From assembly GCF_002285905.1 (NCBI RefSeq), contig NZ_CP016305.1, positions 744,001 to 808,000 of the forward strand: a stretch of DNA of 64,000 nt, given 5' to 3'. Under the pieces are notes generated by a model that searched no databases, had not been told where the DNA came from, and saw only the letters and a program-made list of their open reading frames with translations. Both the position numbers and the translations under genes were made by a program. This stretch comes from Rickettsia sp. MEAM1 (Bemisia tabaci). Its GTDB lineage: Bacteria > Pseudomonadota > Alphaproteobacteria > Rickettsiales > Rickettsiaceae. The first letter of the stretch is position 1. Each line of letters opens with the position of its first letter. Shown in pieces: positions 29,949 through 38,314 of this stretch.

Positions 29949-30419
29949 TTACACTGCTTTCAGCTTTTCTATTTCTTCTGTTGAAAGCTTAGTATAGTTT
30001 AACTATTCTTTCTATAGGTTTAGTATCTCTTAGCATTTCTTTTGCCATTTCAATTTTTTCTTCAGCTCTGCCTCTTTCTTCCTTTCTTTCCTCGGCTCTT
30101 TTAACGGCACTAGCTTCAATTCTAAGCAAATTCAAGCGATTTTCATATTCTTCTCTTTCTTCATCACTTTTATTACTTCAAGCACATTTAATGCTTTTCT
30201 TAGCTCTTTATTATTTAATTCTTTCAGAAGTTTATCTTTATTTAACAAGTTTTTTGGATTATATGGATTAAGGAGCGTTACTTCTTTTACTTGATCTTTT
30301 TCACTGACTATAGAATTAATAAGCGATATCAATAAATCCTTATTCTCTTCCACTCCGAAGATCTTTTTAAACGCTAAATCTACTTTCGGATTAACCTTTA
30401 TACATATCTTTTTTGTTGT
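29949..30419 (-). pseudogene. Rpn/PDDEXK_2-family nuclease, C-terminal remnant
   Basis: The frame shows VNPKVDLAFKKIFGVEENKD, then LLISLINSIVSEKDQ and LLNPYNPKNLL, then a Lys/Glu-rich helix (EREEYENRLNLLRIEA...), ending with the typical tail KLSTEEIEKLKAV. A frameshift sits near 30132-30170 and another near 30005, and the initiation codon is out of frame. This is the common 'Rpn recombination-promoting nuclease/putative transposase' family abundant in Rickettsia. Inactive. Confidence 0.85.
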
Positions 30420-30465
30420 TTAATTATACCATATTTTAAGGTAAATGTTCTACCGTAAATTTATA

Positions 30466-31308
30466 TTAGCTCTTTTGCTTATTTACCAATCTATATATTT
30501 CTTTTTTGCTATATGTATTTTTAAATTTTTCATAAGCAAGGTCAGTAGTAGTTTTAGCACTCAAATTTTTACTCAAACATGATTTTATAAATTCTGTTAA
30601 ATTGAGCTCCAGCTTTTCTTCTTGTTCTTGTAAAACCCCCGAAATTAATAATACTATCTCGCCTTTTAGAGTATTATTTTGATAAAATGCTATTACTTCA
30701 TCGATGCTTGCAGTTTTTGTTTCTTGATAAAGCTTAGTAACCTCACGTGCTACACATATTTCACGATTTCCGAGTATTTCCTTAGCTATTAATAAAGTGT
30801 TTATTAAGCGGGGTGCTGTCTCAAAAAAAATTAGCGTAGCACGGATATTTGCAAACTCAGTAAAAAGTTTTTTCTTACTTTCTATAGTTTTAGGTAAGAA
30901 TCCGCAAAATAGAAAGCGATCAGTAGGTAAGGCAGATAATGTTAATGCTGTGATTGGTGAAGAGACACCAGGCACTACATCTATGTGGAAATTTAGCAAT
31001 CTTAAATCTCGTACTAATTTATATCCAGGGTCAGAAATTAAAGGAGTGCCGGCATCAGAAATTAAACTTAATATCTTATTTGCTTTTATTAGATTTATAA
31101 TATTTTCTCTGTCTTTCTCGTCACTATGATCATTATAAACTTGTAATTTAGTACGAATGTCATGTTTTGCTAGCAATTTTTGTGATATTCTAGTATCCTC
31201 GCATAAGATAATATCCGAGTTTTTTAGGGTTGATATAGCACGAAGTGTGATATCGTCAAAATTGCCAATCGGTGTCGAAACAATATATAATCCCGCTTTT
31301 AAAAACAT
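30466..31308 (-). CDS. rsmI: 16S rRNA (cytidine1402-2'-O)-methyltransferase
   Basis: RsmI adds the 2'-O-methyl group on C1402 in the decoding centre, using SAM. The start chosen is the ATG of MFLKAGLYIVSTPIGNFDDI (31308), since the family begins LYIVxTPIGN. A longer open frame would overlap the divergent lipoprotein start. Tetrapyrrole-methylase fold signatures: CEDTRISQKLL, SDAGTPLISDPGY, VPGVSSPITALTLS. 280 residues, normal size. Divergently arranged with the LpoA-like gene, 25 bp apart. Confidence 0.94.
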   Translation of the reverse strand: MFLKAGLYIVSTPIGNFDDITLRAISTLKNSDIILCEDTRISQKLLAKHDIRTKLQVYNDHSDEKDRENIINLIKANKILSLISDAGTPLISDPGYKLVRDLRLLNFHIDVVPGVSSPITALTLSALPTDRFLFCGFLPKTIESKKKLFTEFANIRATLIFFETAPRLINTLLIAKEILGNREICVAREVTKLYQETKTASIDEVIAFYQNNTLKGEIVLLISGVLQEQEEKLELNLTEFIKSCLSKNLSAKTTTDLAYEKFKNTYSKKEIYRLVNKQKS

Positions 31309-31333
31309 AATTTTTAAATCTTGTAGTAATATT

Positions 31334-32452
31334 ATGGCTAGTATAACACGAAACTTTGCAAAAATCATTTTAATGTTTTTTTGTTCCTTATATCTATCAT
31401 CCTGTCAAACTTCCAAAGAAGAAACTATTGTACCTGTAAAAAAAGCACAAAAAGAAATTGAGGTTGCAATTTTAATGCCTAACCAAGGTCCTGATGGTAT
31501 TGTTGGTAAGCAATATAAAGATTTGATTAAAATGGGTCTTAATGATGGAGTAAAATCTTATATCCATGTTACATCATATGATGGTTCAGATGAGAAAAAT
31601 GTATTAGCTGCTATGGATAAAATAGTAGCACGTAAAACTAAAATTATTCTAGGTCCTTTATATTCTAACTTTACTTCTTTAATAGCCGAAAAAGCCAAAG
31701 CCAATAATATTGTTATAATAACTATGTCAAATAACCCTGCTCTTGCAGATGATAAATTATTCGTATTTGGTCATGCACCTTTAAAGCAGCTAATCCGGAT
31801 CGTTAATTATTATGGAAGTAGTCATAAGGATTTTATGGCATTACTGCCTACAGGCAAACACTCTCAAACTGTTAGTCAAGTTATGCAAAATATTTTGATT
31901 CAGAAAAATGCCACCTTAGCACTTACTGAATTTTATGAAGATAGTCCTGAATCTATTGCAAAGGCTGTAAAAAATGTTTCGGATAATACTGATATTATAA
32001 ATGAACGCAGCGATACAACAAAGCCTATTATTTATATATCGGATGATCCAAAAAATTTAAGCCTACTTGCTGGTAGTATTAATAAATATAATTTAGATAA
32101 AAAAGCTATATTAATTGGTGATAACCGCATTGATGTAGATTATCCAGAAAATATTGATATTAGCTTTACTGGCTCGCTAAATACCCTTAACAGTAATGTT
32201 TCTGAGCGAGCAAAAGCTCTCGGAATCAATCATATGGGTTTTATGCATCTACTTTCCTATGATTTAGGACGTATGACTGCCAGCTTCATAGGAAATGAAT
32301 TCGATTTAAGTAGATTTTTAAATAGAATAAATAGTAGACAAAATTATATAGGTCTATCTGGTAATATCCATTTTATCGATTCAATAGCCCAAAGACAATA
32401 TGATATTATTAGAAAAGAAAATGGTACTTACACTACTGTTTCTGGAAGTTAA
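31334..32452 (+). CDS. LpoA-like periplasmic-binding-fold lipoprotein
   Basis: The start chosen is MASITRNFAKIILMFF at 31334, because a lipoprotein signal (FFCSLYLSSC, Cys at ~24) follows directly. Mature residues ~40-350 form a type I periplasmic binding-protein fold (EVAILMPNQGPDG, KIILGPLYSNFTSLIAEKA, IYISDDPKNLSLLAGSI). Proteins with this arrangement beside rsmI are the LpoA/YraM group that activates the PBP1A peptidoglycan synthase at the outer membrane. The divergent rsmI neighbour fits that. An amino-acid-binding lipoprotein is the alternative. 372 residues, no lesions. Confidence 0.82.
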   Translation: MASITRNFAKIILMFFCSLYLSSCQTSKEETIVPVKKAQKEIEVAILMPNQGPDGIVGKQYKDLIKMGLNDGVKSYIHVTSYDGSDEKNVLAAMDKIVARKTKIILGPLYSNFTSLIAEKAKANNIVIITMSNNPALADDKLFVFGHAPLKQLIRIVNYYGSSHKDFMALLPTGKHSQTVSQVMQNILIQKNATLALTEFYEDSPESIAKAVKNVSDNTDIINERSDTTKPIIYISDDPKNLSLLAGSINKYNLDKKAILIGDNRIDVDYPENIDISFTGSLNTLNSNVSERAKALGINHMGFMHLLSYDLGRMTASFIGNEFDLSRFLNRINSRQNYIGLSGNIHFIDSIAQRQYDIIRKENGTYTTVSGS

Positions 32453-32487
32453 ATAGATAATCCATTTGTTGAATTGATCTTTTCTCT

Positions 32488-32678
32488 GTCATTGCGAGTG
32501 AATGAAATGAGCATGGCAATCTCAGGAATTTTATACTACCTCATGAAATTGGCTTCTGTCATTCCGTGGCTTGACCACGGGATCCAGAAAAAAGCGAGAG
32601 TAATCGAGCTTTTAATTTGAGGAATTTAATATGTCTTTCCTATTGACTGGATCTAGTTAGCAAACCACGGGATGACAA
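32488..32678. repeat. Dispersed palindromic elements
   Basis: A CATTGCGAGTGAATGAAATG unit followed by a CCGTGGCTTGACCACGGGAT unit and AAACCACGGGATGACA. Both recur elsewhere in the window. No gene is seen here. Confidence 0.7.
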
Positions 32679-32679
32679 C

Positions 32680-33552
32680 CTACCCACCAATCTTTACCAT
32701 ACAAATTCTTTCGGTGATTTCTTTTAATTTTTCTATTCGCTCTATTAGATAAAGTAGCTGTTCTTTCGTGATCTTATAATTTTTATCATATCGTGCTTTA
32801 ACATATGCTTCTTTTAGTAGCGTAAAACATTCTTTCTGCTCTGGAGTTGCTATAGGAAAAACTTGTAATAATTCGCTGTTATAATTTTCTGCCATACTAC
32901 TTAGTTTTTCTAAATCATGTAATTTTGGCTTATAATTAGAAAAAACTAATAAAATAGTACTATAGAAACTTTCGGTAGCTTGATGAAGCAAAAAAGCACT
33001 GATATTAAAAATTTCTTCTTCCAAAGCATTTTTAGAAGTTTTTAAAAAATATTTACCACTCTTAAACCACTCTTCAAAATAATCTTGAGCAATTTCTTTC
33101 ATCTCGCTCCAAGGTAAATCTTTAGCCTCGCTTAAAATATACTATCCACTGTCGTATAAAAGTATCCCTTCTTTTTTAAGATCTGTATAGAAATAACGTC
33201 CTTTTTCTAATTGTCTATTTATCTCTTCTATTGATTCTAAAATTATTGATATACGTGAATCATACGGAATAATTTGATCTTTTATTACACCTTTTCTTTT
33301 TAATCTTGTATATATTCTATCTTTTAGGTTTAAAGTAGCATGACCTTTATACTTACCTTTCTTTAAGATAATCAAAATATCTGTATCGCTATGATAGCCA
33401 TTAGGTAGATCACGCACCCAGTCACCTCTAGCAAATGAGCCATACAAGATAATCATAGCAATTTTATCTTGTGCTAGTTCTACAATTTGTTGCACTATAA
33501 AATTTAGCCTGCCCCTAATATGTAAAGAGCGTTCAGGTAATTCGGTTTTCAT
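32680..33552 (-). pseudogene. MNT nucleotidyltransferase-HEPN fusion, interrupted by an in-frame TAG
   Basis: The upstream part (33552-33142) is a minimal nucleotidyltransferase with ILYGSFARGD and a downstream D-x-D (SDTDILII). It ends ...YDSG-TAG. The same frame continues without another stop (YILSEAKDLPWSE) into a HEPN domain (33102-32680; MKEIAQDYFEEWF, LLHQATESFY, KARYDKNYKI). A single amber codon at 33142-33144 therefore divides what was one ~290-residue protein. MNT/HEPN modules are antitoxin/toxin systems, the MNT AMPylating the HEPN RNase. The second part has an in-frame ATG at 33102 and could be translated separately. The two domains are otherwise intact, so the stop is recent. Confidence 0.88.
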
Positions 33553-33574
33553 TTAATATTTATATTTTAAATTT

Positions 33575-33907
33575 CTACATACCGATTAATTGTTGTACAA
33601 TAGTGATTTGTGCTAACCTCTGATGTATAATCCTTGTTATACTTATTGCTCTACAATGTTCTACTAATGCATAACTCTTAACCTCTAAATTGTCACGTAT
33701 GTCTAATTCAAAATGAAGGTTACTAAATTTTGGATACGACTGACTGCTAAGAGGACAAATAAACACTATAGGAGGAATCGAATCTAATATTATTTGTGAA
33801 TTTAATACTATAACAGGACGTATCTTCCCAACTTCATTTATTTTAGCAGGATCAAGTCGTGCTAAATAAACGCCTCCGCGTGTTAATACTTCTTTTTGAC
33901 CCACCAT
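33575..33907 (-). CDS. MazF/PemK-family toxin
   Basis: A 110-residue endoribonuclease-type toxin. MazF signatures are RGGVYLARLDPA at the start, KIRPVIVLN and VFICPLSSQ in the core, and a final segment that fits (QRLAQITIVQQLIGM). Most MazF toxins cleave single-stranded RNA at short motifs. The start is within the upstream antitoxin gene (25-bp overlap), as usual for translationally coupled pairs. No lesions. Confidence 0.9.
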   Translation of the reverse strand: MVGQKEVLTRGGVYLARLDPAKINEVGKIRPVIVLNSQIILDSIPPIVFICPLSSQSYPKFSNLHFELDIRDNLEVKSYALVEHCRAISITRIIHQRLAQITIVQQLIGM

Positions 33908-34161
33908 TTTTCATCTTCTTCCGGTAATTCAGAGTTTAAGCCATTCATTATTTCTTCCGCTTCTTCTAAATATTGAGGGGATTTTTTCATTGCATTAAAA
34001 CTCTTTATAATACCTTCCTGCTCAAATTTAGATTGAAGATTATCAAGTTCATGTATAATTGCTTGACGGATAAAAGCTGTTCTAGATAGCCCTAGTTTTT
34101 TAGCAACTTCATTACTTGCTTTAGCTATATAATCAGGTATAGTAATAGATAAATTTGTCAT
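33883..34161 (-). CDS. Ribbon-helix-helix antitoxin
   Basis: A 92-residue protein starting MTNLSITIPDYIAKASNEVA, with GLSRTAFIRQAIIHEL next, the typical RHH DNA-binding fold that dimerises and represses its own promoter. The C-terminal half (GIIKSFNAMKKSPQYLEEAE...) would bind the MazF-like toxin. It overlaps the toxin gene by 25 bp. The IS200-like element begins 19 bp upstream of its start codon, so the native promoter is probably displaced. Confidence 0.88.
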   Translation of the reverse strand: MTNLSITIPDYIAKASNEVAKKLGLSRTAFIRQAIIHELDNLQSKFEQEGIIKSFNAMKKSPQYLEEAEEIMNGLNSELPEEDEKWWVKKKY

Positions 34162-34179
34162 ATCAAATTCTATATTTAA

Positions 34180-34741
34180 TGTCCCCCTTCGGGGATCAAA
34201 AATCCCTCGCCTTTAGGCGAAGGGAAGATATAATGAAATTGCTTTAGCAATGAATTTATATCAAGAAATATGAGAAGTTATAGAAAGAATAGTCATAGTC
34301 AGTATGATTTAAAAGTGCATCTTATATGGATACCAAAATATAGGAAGAGAATATTGATAGGCAAAGTATCGGAAAGGACTAGAGATTTACTGAGGCAGAT
34401 TTGTATGGAACATGAAGTACATATAATTTCAGGGAAAATATCATGTGATCACGTACATATGTTTATCTCATATAAGCCGCAAATATCTCTTAGCAAGTTA
34501 GTACAGTATTTAAAAGGCATTAGCTCAAGAATTTTATTGCAAGAATTTACTCATTTACGAAAACAATTTTGGGGCAATCATTTGTGGGCTAGGGGCTATA
34601 TGGCAGTCAGTTCAGGTAATATAACTGATGAAATGATACAGCACTATATTGATGAACAGGAAGGTGAACCTGTGAATGATGATCGATTTCTAATCGATTC
34701 CACTTTATAACCCCTCAGCTTATAGCTGAGGGTTGTTTAGT
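34180..34741 (+). mobile_element. IS200-like element, complete (562 bp)
   Basis: The same ends as at 12446, preceded by ATATTTAA. It lies between the antitoxin start and the 3' end of tatA and breaks no gene. Confidence 0.95.
34270..34710 (+). CDS. tnpA: IS200-like transposase TnpA
   Basis: A 146-residue Y1/HUH transposase with an intact HUH motif (HVHMF) and C-terminal catalytic helix. Identical to the copies at 39771 and 57610. Confidence 0.95.
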   Translation: MRSYRKNSHSQYDLKVHLIWIPKYRKRILIGKVSERTRDLLRQICMEHEVHIISGKISCDHVHMFISYKPQISLSKLVQYLKGISSRILLQEFTHLRKQFWGNHLWARGYMAVSSGNITDEMIQHYIDEQEGEPVNDDRFLIDSTL

Positions 34742-34749
34742 TGCAACAT

Positions 34750-34905
34750 CTAATCTTTTTTAGTGCTATCATCCTCTTTCATGCCGTCTTTGAAAGCTTT
34801 TAAACCTTTGGCAAGGTCGGACATAACTTGTGGTAATTTACCAGCACCAAATAATACAAAAATAATTAATAGAACTATTAATAAATGGCTGAAGCTCATT
34901 CCCAT
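34750..34905 (-). CDS. tatA: Twin-arginine translocase subunit TatA
   Basis: A 51-residue protein: [20 protein letters not shown] is one membrane helix, followed by [20 protein letters not shown], the FG-x-KLP-x-x-x amphipathic-helix signature of TatA/TatE, and an acidic tail. It forms the size-variable pore of the Tat pathway in the inner membrane. The IS200-like element ends 8 bp after its stop. It is divergent from pgpA, which starts 67 bp upstream on the other strand. Confidence 0.92.
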   Translation of the reverse strand: MGMSFSHLLIVLLIIFVLFGAGKLPQVMSDLAKGLKAFKDGMKEDDSTKKD

Positions 34906-34972
34906 AGTATTTCTTGCTATATAAGTTAAAATTTTATTATATTATATATTATAAATCTAATCCAGAGCAAAA

Positions 34973-35572
34973 ATGTTTACCAAAAAACAATTCTCAGAAT
35001 TCTTTGTTACTTTCTTTTATATCGGAAAAATAAAATATTGCCCAGGTACTTTCGGCTCTCTTGCTGCTTTTCCTTTATGTTACGCTATAATGTATTTTGT
35101 TGTTGATAATAAAATAATTATTCCTTTTGCAAATCTTACGCTTAATGAAGCTCAGCTTGTCAGTATAGTCATTATAGCGTCTGCTATATGTCTATTACTT
35201 CTAATACTCGGTACATATTTTACTAAAATATACTTAAACTATACGGATTCCAAAGACCCAAAAGAGGTAGTAATCGACGAAGTAGTAGGGCAGTTACTAA
35301 CTGTTATTTTAGTATTTTTCTCAGCAATTTTTGCTAATGAATCAAATTTAGTAAAGCACTTTAGTACTTTAAAAGTTAGTATAATATTACTTTTTATATT
35401 ACCTTTTTGTTTGTTTCGTCTTTTTGATATATTAAAGCCTTGGCCTATTAATTGGCTTGATAAAAATATTAAAGGTAGCCTTGGGGTTATGGTTGATGAT
35501 CTAGCTGCTGCAATCTTCGCCGCAGTAACCCAATATGCGATTGTATTTGTGTTAATTGATAAAACCTATTGA
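34973..35572 (+). CDS. pgpA: Phosphatidylglycerophosphatase A
   Basis: A 199-residue inner-membrane phosphatase that converts phosphatidylglycerophosphate to phosphatidylglycerol. Family signatures: KIKYCPGTFGSLAAFP near the start, DPKEVVIDEVVGQ with acidic catalytic residues, and LFDILKPWPI followed by GVMVDDLAAA. Four predicted hydrophobic helices. No lesions. It shares the promoter region with the divergent tatA. Confidence 0.94.
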   Translation: MFTKKQFSEFFVTFFYIGKIKYCPGTFGSLAAFPLCYAIMYFVVDNKIIIPFANLTLNEAQLVSIVIIASAICLLLLILGTYFTKIYLNYTDSKDPKEVVIDEVVGQLLTVILVFFSAIFANESNLVKHFSTLKVSIILLFILPFCLFRLFDILKPWPINWLDKNIKGSLGVMVDDLAAAIFAAVTQYAIVFVLIDKTY

Positions 35573-35625
35573 AGCTTTATGTTAAGTATGTTATAATTAA
35601 TTTATGATTAATTAAGGAGTAAATC

Positions 35626-35718
35626 ATGTATTATTATCAAAATTTAAAAATATTTCGATTATGTAATTTAACAAACAAGTTTAAACAATGTCTATCTCAC
35701 CAATTATCCAGCTTATAA
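35626..35718 (+). other. Possible 30-codon small ORF
   Basis: ATG preceded by TTAAGGAGTAAATC (strong ribosome binding site) and an AT-rich promoter-like TATAAT at 35592-35597. It encodes MYYYQNLKIFRLCNL and 15 more residues; no family recognised. It may be a leader peptide or a chance frame. The remaining gap up to 36018 holds only a dispersed palindrome. Confidence 0.3.
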
Positions 35719-35873
35719 AAATTCCATCACTCACGTTTAGTCGTGTTGCGGCTAATTTAATATCTTTCACTACCCCATTCTCATATTACTACACTAAAGT
35801 TTCTTATTATCGATATTAATATCGAATTCTAAATTATTACCAATTAACTAAATTCTCTTTTAAGTACTAAAAA

Positions 35874-35957
35874 ACGTCATTGCGAGGAGCGTAGCGACGA
35901 AGCAATCTCAGGATGCTTAATGAGGTTGCCACGCTCACTTCATTCGCTCGCAATGAC
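35874..35957. repeat. Dispersed palindrome (ACGTCATTGCGAG type)
   Basis: ACGTCATTGCGAGGAGCG and the inverted CGCTCGCAATGACGT enclose AGCAATCTCAGGATGCTTAA. Lies 60 bp upstream of phhA. Confidence 0.8.
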
Positions 35958-36018
35958 GTTTTAATACTTACAAAAGAGAATAAATTAAATCAAACAATAT
36001 TATTCTTACGAGGAAACT

Positions 36019-36759
36019 ATGTCATCTTTATTAGACCACCCAATGGTGTGTTCTGAGCAATGGGAAAAATTTACTGAAACAGATCATGAAATTTGGAAAA
36101 CATTATTTAACAGACATACCGAATTATTAAAAAACAGAGCTACAAACGAAATAGTAGAAGGAATAGAAAAATTAAAAATTTGTAACGATCGAATTCCTAA
36201 ATTTTCGGAGCTTAATAGAATATTAATGGAAGAAACCAATTTTTCTATAATACCGGTAAGAGGTTTTATACCTGAAGATTTATTTTTTAAATTTCTAGCA
36301 GAGCGTAAATTTCCGTCTACCTGTTTTATTCGTCAGCCTCATCAGCTTGATTATTTGGAAGAACCCGATATATTTCATGACGTTTTCGGTCATGCGCCGT
36401 TACTTGTAAATCCCGTATTTGCTGACTTTATGCAGCAATTTGGGCTAAAAGGCTTAGAAGCCATTGAAGCGGGTATGCTTAAATTTGCTTCGGCTCTATA
36501 CTGGTTTACAGTTGAATTTGGACTCATCAAGTCAAATGATGATTTGCGAATATACGGAGCTGGTATTATTTCCTCTAAAGGTGAATCTATTTACTCTTTA
36601 GAATCAGAAATTCCTATGCGTTTGGAGTTTGATTTAAATAAAGTGATAAAAACAGAGTATGAAACAGATTCTTTCCAGAAAACATATTTTGTAATTAAAA
36701 GTTTTCAACAGCTATTTGATATGCTAAATAATCTAGACTGGAAAAAGATAAAACAATAA
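36019..36759 (+). CDS. phhA: Phenylalanine 4-monooxygenase (aromatic amino acid hydroxylase)
   Basis: A 246-residue Fe(II)- and pterin-dependent hydroxylase converting phenylalanine to tyrosine. The iron ligands are visible: the two His in FHDVFGHAPLL and the Glu in WFTVEFGLIK. RQPHQLDYLEEPDIFHD fits the bacterial enzymes, and length is normal for them (no ACT regulatory domain). It has a good ribosome binding site (GAGGAAACT) and is followed 21 bp later by phhB, its cofactor-recycling partner. It would let an auxotroph generate tyrosine from host phenylalanine. Confidence 0.95.
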   Translation: MSSLLDHPMVCSEQWEKFTETDHEIWKTLFNRHTELLKNRATNEIVEGIEKLKICNDRIPKFSELNRILMEETNFSIIPVRGFIPEDLFFKFLAERKFPSTCFIRQPHQLDYLEEPDIFHDVFGHAPLLVNPVFADFMQQFGLKGLEAIEAGMLKFASALYWFTVEFGLIKSNDDLRIYGAGIISSKGESIYSLESEIPMRLEFDLNKVIKTEYETDSFQKTYFVIKSFQQLFDMLNNLDWKKIKQ

Positions 36760-36780
36760 TAATTAAAAAATAGGTTTATT

Positions 36781-37122
36781 ATGACAATAACATGTTCACT
36801 AAGTCATAAAAAATGTATTCCATGCGAGGGAGGTGTTCCACCGCTTGAGAAAAAAGAAATCGATAAATTACTATCTGAATTACAAAATGGATGGATAGTA
36901 AATGAGTCAGGACATCTATACAAAAAGTATAAATTTCCTAATTTTATGCAACCTATAGAATTTGCTAATAAAATAGCTGAAATTGCCGAGCAGGAAGTAC
37001 ATCACCCAGATTTGACTATATCTTGGGGAGCTTGCATAGTAGAAATATGGACTCATAAAATTGATGGTCTTACTGAGAGCGATTTTATACTAGCTGCAAA
37101 GATAGATGGTATACTCGTTTAA
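36781..37122 (+). CDS. phhB: Pterin-4a-carbinolamine dehydratase
   Basis: A 113-residue enzyme that dehydrates the 4a-hydroxytetrahydrobiopterin formed by phhA, returning the cofactor. The signature [21 protein letters not shown] (His-His-Pro then Trp) is present. Its N-terminus ([20 protein letters not shown]) has the Cys-rich start common in this family. It forms a two-gene operon with phhA. No lesions. Confidence 0.93.
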   Translation: MTITCSLSHKKCIPCEGGVPPLEKKEIDKLLSELQNGWIVNESGHLYKKYKFPNFMQPIEFANKIAEIAEQEVHHPDLTISWGACIVEIWTHKIDGLTESDFILAAKIDGILV

Positions 37123-37125
37123 TTT

Positions 37126-37245
37126 GAAAAATTGGCAGCGTTGTCTTTTACTGATAATCCTCACGTATTAAGTATACGCTGCGGTTATCAGTTTCAAGAC
37201 GCCTTGCTCTTTCCCAAATTAAACTTCGTCTACCTGCTTCCGTCT
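37126..37245. repeat. ~110-bp dispersed repeat, second copy
   Basis: Shares TGAAAAATTGGC, CTCACGTATTAAGTATACG and GACGCCTTGCTCTTTC with 50988-51105 and, inverted, 13165-13276. Its middle differs (TTACTGATAATCC / GGTTATCAGTTTC), but it forms its own hairpin there. So base-pairing is kept while sequence changes. Sits immediately after phhB. The open frame across it is not a gene. Confidence 0.8.
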
Positions 37246-37385
37246 CTGTTGTCACGTGGTTTGTTCACGGGATATAATAAAACAGTAAAAAATACTGATG
37301 ATCTCTTTCAAATTATCATTGACTAATTGCCAATATAATAATATGATACGACAAATATTTATAAATTTTTAAAGAGATATTTTTC

Positions 37386-37703
37386 ATGTTCGCAGTTATA
37401 AAAGCAGGTGGAAAACAATATAAAGTAGATCAAAATAGCGTTATTAAAGTCGAAAAAATTGAAGGTGAGCTTGGCTCTAAAATTCAGCTTAATCAGGTTT
37501 TAATGATGGGTGAATATTCAAAGCCTTCTTTTATCGGTACTCCATTAGTAAAAGGAGCTGTTGTTACAGCTGAAATTACTAACCAGCTTAGAGATAATAA
37601 AATTATAGTTTTTAAGAAAAAACGTAGAAAAAATTATCGTCGTAAAGCTGGTCATCGTCAAGAATTGACAGAGCTGAAAATATTAGATATTACAAAACAA
37701 TAA
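37386..37703 (+). CDS. rplU: 50S ribosomal protein bL21
   Basis: A 105-residue ribosomal protein that binds 23S rRNA. The family start MFAVIKAGGKQYKV and the basic tail KKKRRKNYRRKAGHRQ are present. It is paired with rpmA 40 bp downstream, the conserved rplU-rpmA operon. Confidence 0.97.
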   Translation: MFAVIKAGGKQYKVDQNSVIKVEKIEGELGSKIQLNQVLMMGEYSKPSFIGTPLVKGAVVTAEITNQLRDNKIIVFKKKRRKNYRRKAGHRQELTELKILDITKQ

Positions 37704-37742
37704 TAGACTTTTTGTAAAAGTTAATAATAAAGGAATCATAAG

Positions 37743-38003
37743 ATGGCAACCAAAAAAGCTGGTGGTAGTTCTAGGAACGGAAGAGATTCAGCTGGTCGAA
37801 GACTTGGCGTTAAAAAAGCTGATGGACAATATGTAATACCTGGCAATATTATAGTTAGACAACGTGGTACAAAAATCCATCCTGGAGTAAATGTTGGGAT
37901 TGGTAAGGATCATACTATTTTTGCTTTAACATCAGGAAGAGTAGAGTTTTTAACTAAGCGTGATCATAAAATAGTAAACGTTACAGAAATCGCTAGTGCA
38001 TAA
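37743..38003 (+). CDS. rpmA: 50S ribosomal protein bL27
   Basis: An 86-residue protein at the peptidyl-transferase centre. It starts [16 protein letters not shown], and [14 protein letters not shown] is the family signature. Co-transcribed with rplU. Ribosome binding site AAAGGAATC. Confidence 0.97.
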   Translation: MATKKAGGSSRNGRDSAGRRLGVKKADGQYVIPGNIIVRQRGTKIHPGVNVGIGKDHTIFALTSGRVEFLTKRDHKIVNVTEIASA

Positions 38004-38022
38004 TTAAGTATTTATGGTGTAA

Positions 38023-38282
38023 TCGTCATTGCGAGCGAATGAAATGAGCGTGGCAATCCAGAAAAAATAATAAAAAATGCTATAAATTAGCATTTTTTAG
38101 CTGGATTGCTTTGTCAATTACTCCGTAATTTCCTCGCAATGACGCAAAAACTGATCCATGCAACAACGCTGGCTTGCTAAGTTAGATCCAGTATAAAGTG
38201 AGAGAAATCAAGCTTTTATTAGTATGTTTATTATTTTTCTGAATCCCATGGACAAGCCACGGTATGACAGAATTAAGACTAT
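38023..38282. repeat. Dispersed palindromic elements
   Basis: A first unit (38024-38143) pairs GTCATTGCGAGCGAATG with CCTCGCAATGACGC and has an inner AAAAAATGCTATAAATTAGCATTTTTTA hairpin. A second (38145-38270) holds GGCTTGCTAAG...GACAAGCCACGG. It contains no gene and lies between rpmA and lysC. The inner hairpin could end the rplU-rpmA transcript. Confidence 0.75.
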
Positions 38283-38314
38283 ATAACATAATATTTCCTA
38301 GGCTTCTATAATTT

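Noticed and set aside
37132-37326. 64-codon open frame after phhB
   Set aside because: It runs through a dispersed repeat whose other copies do not keep the frame.
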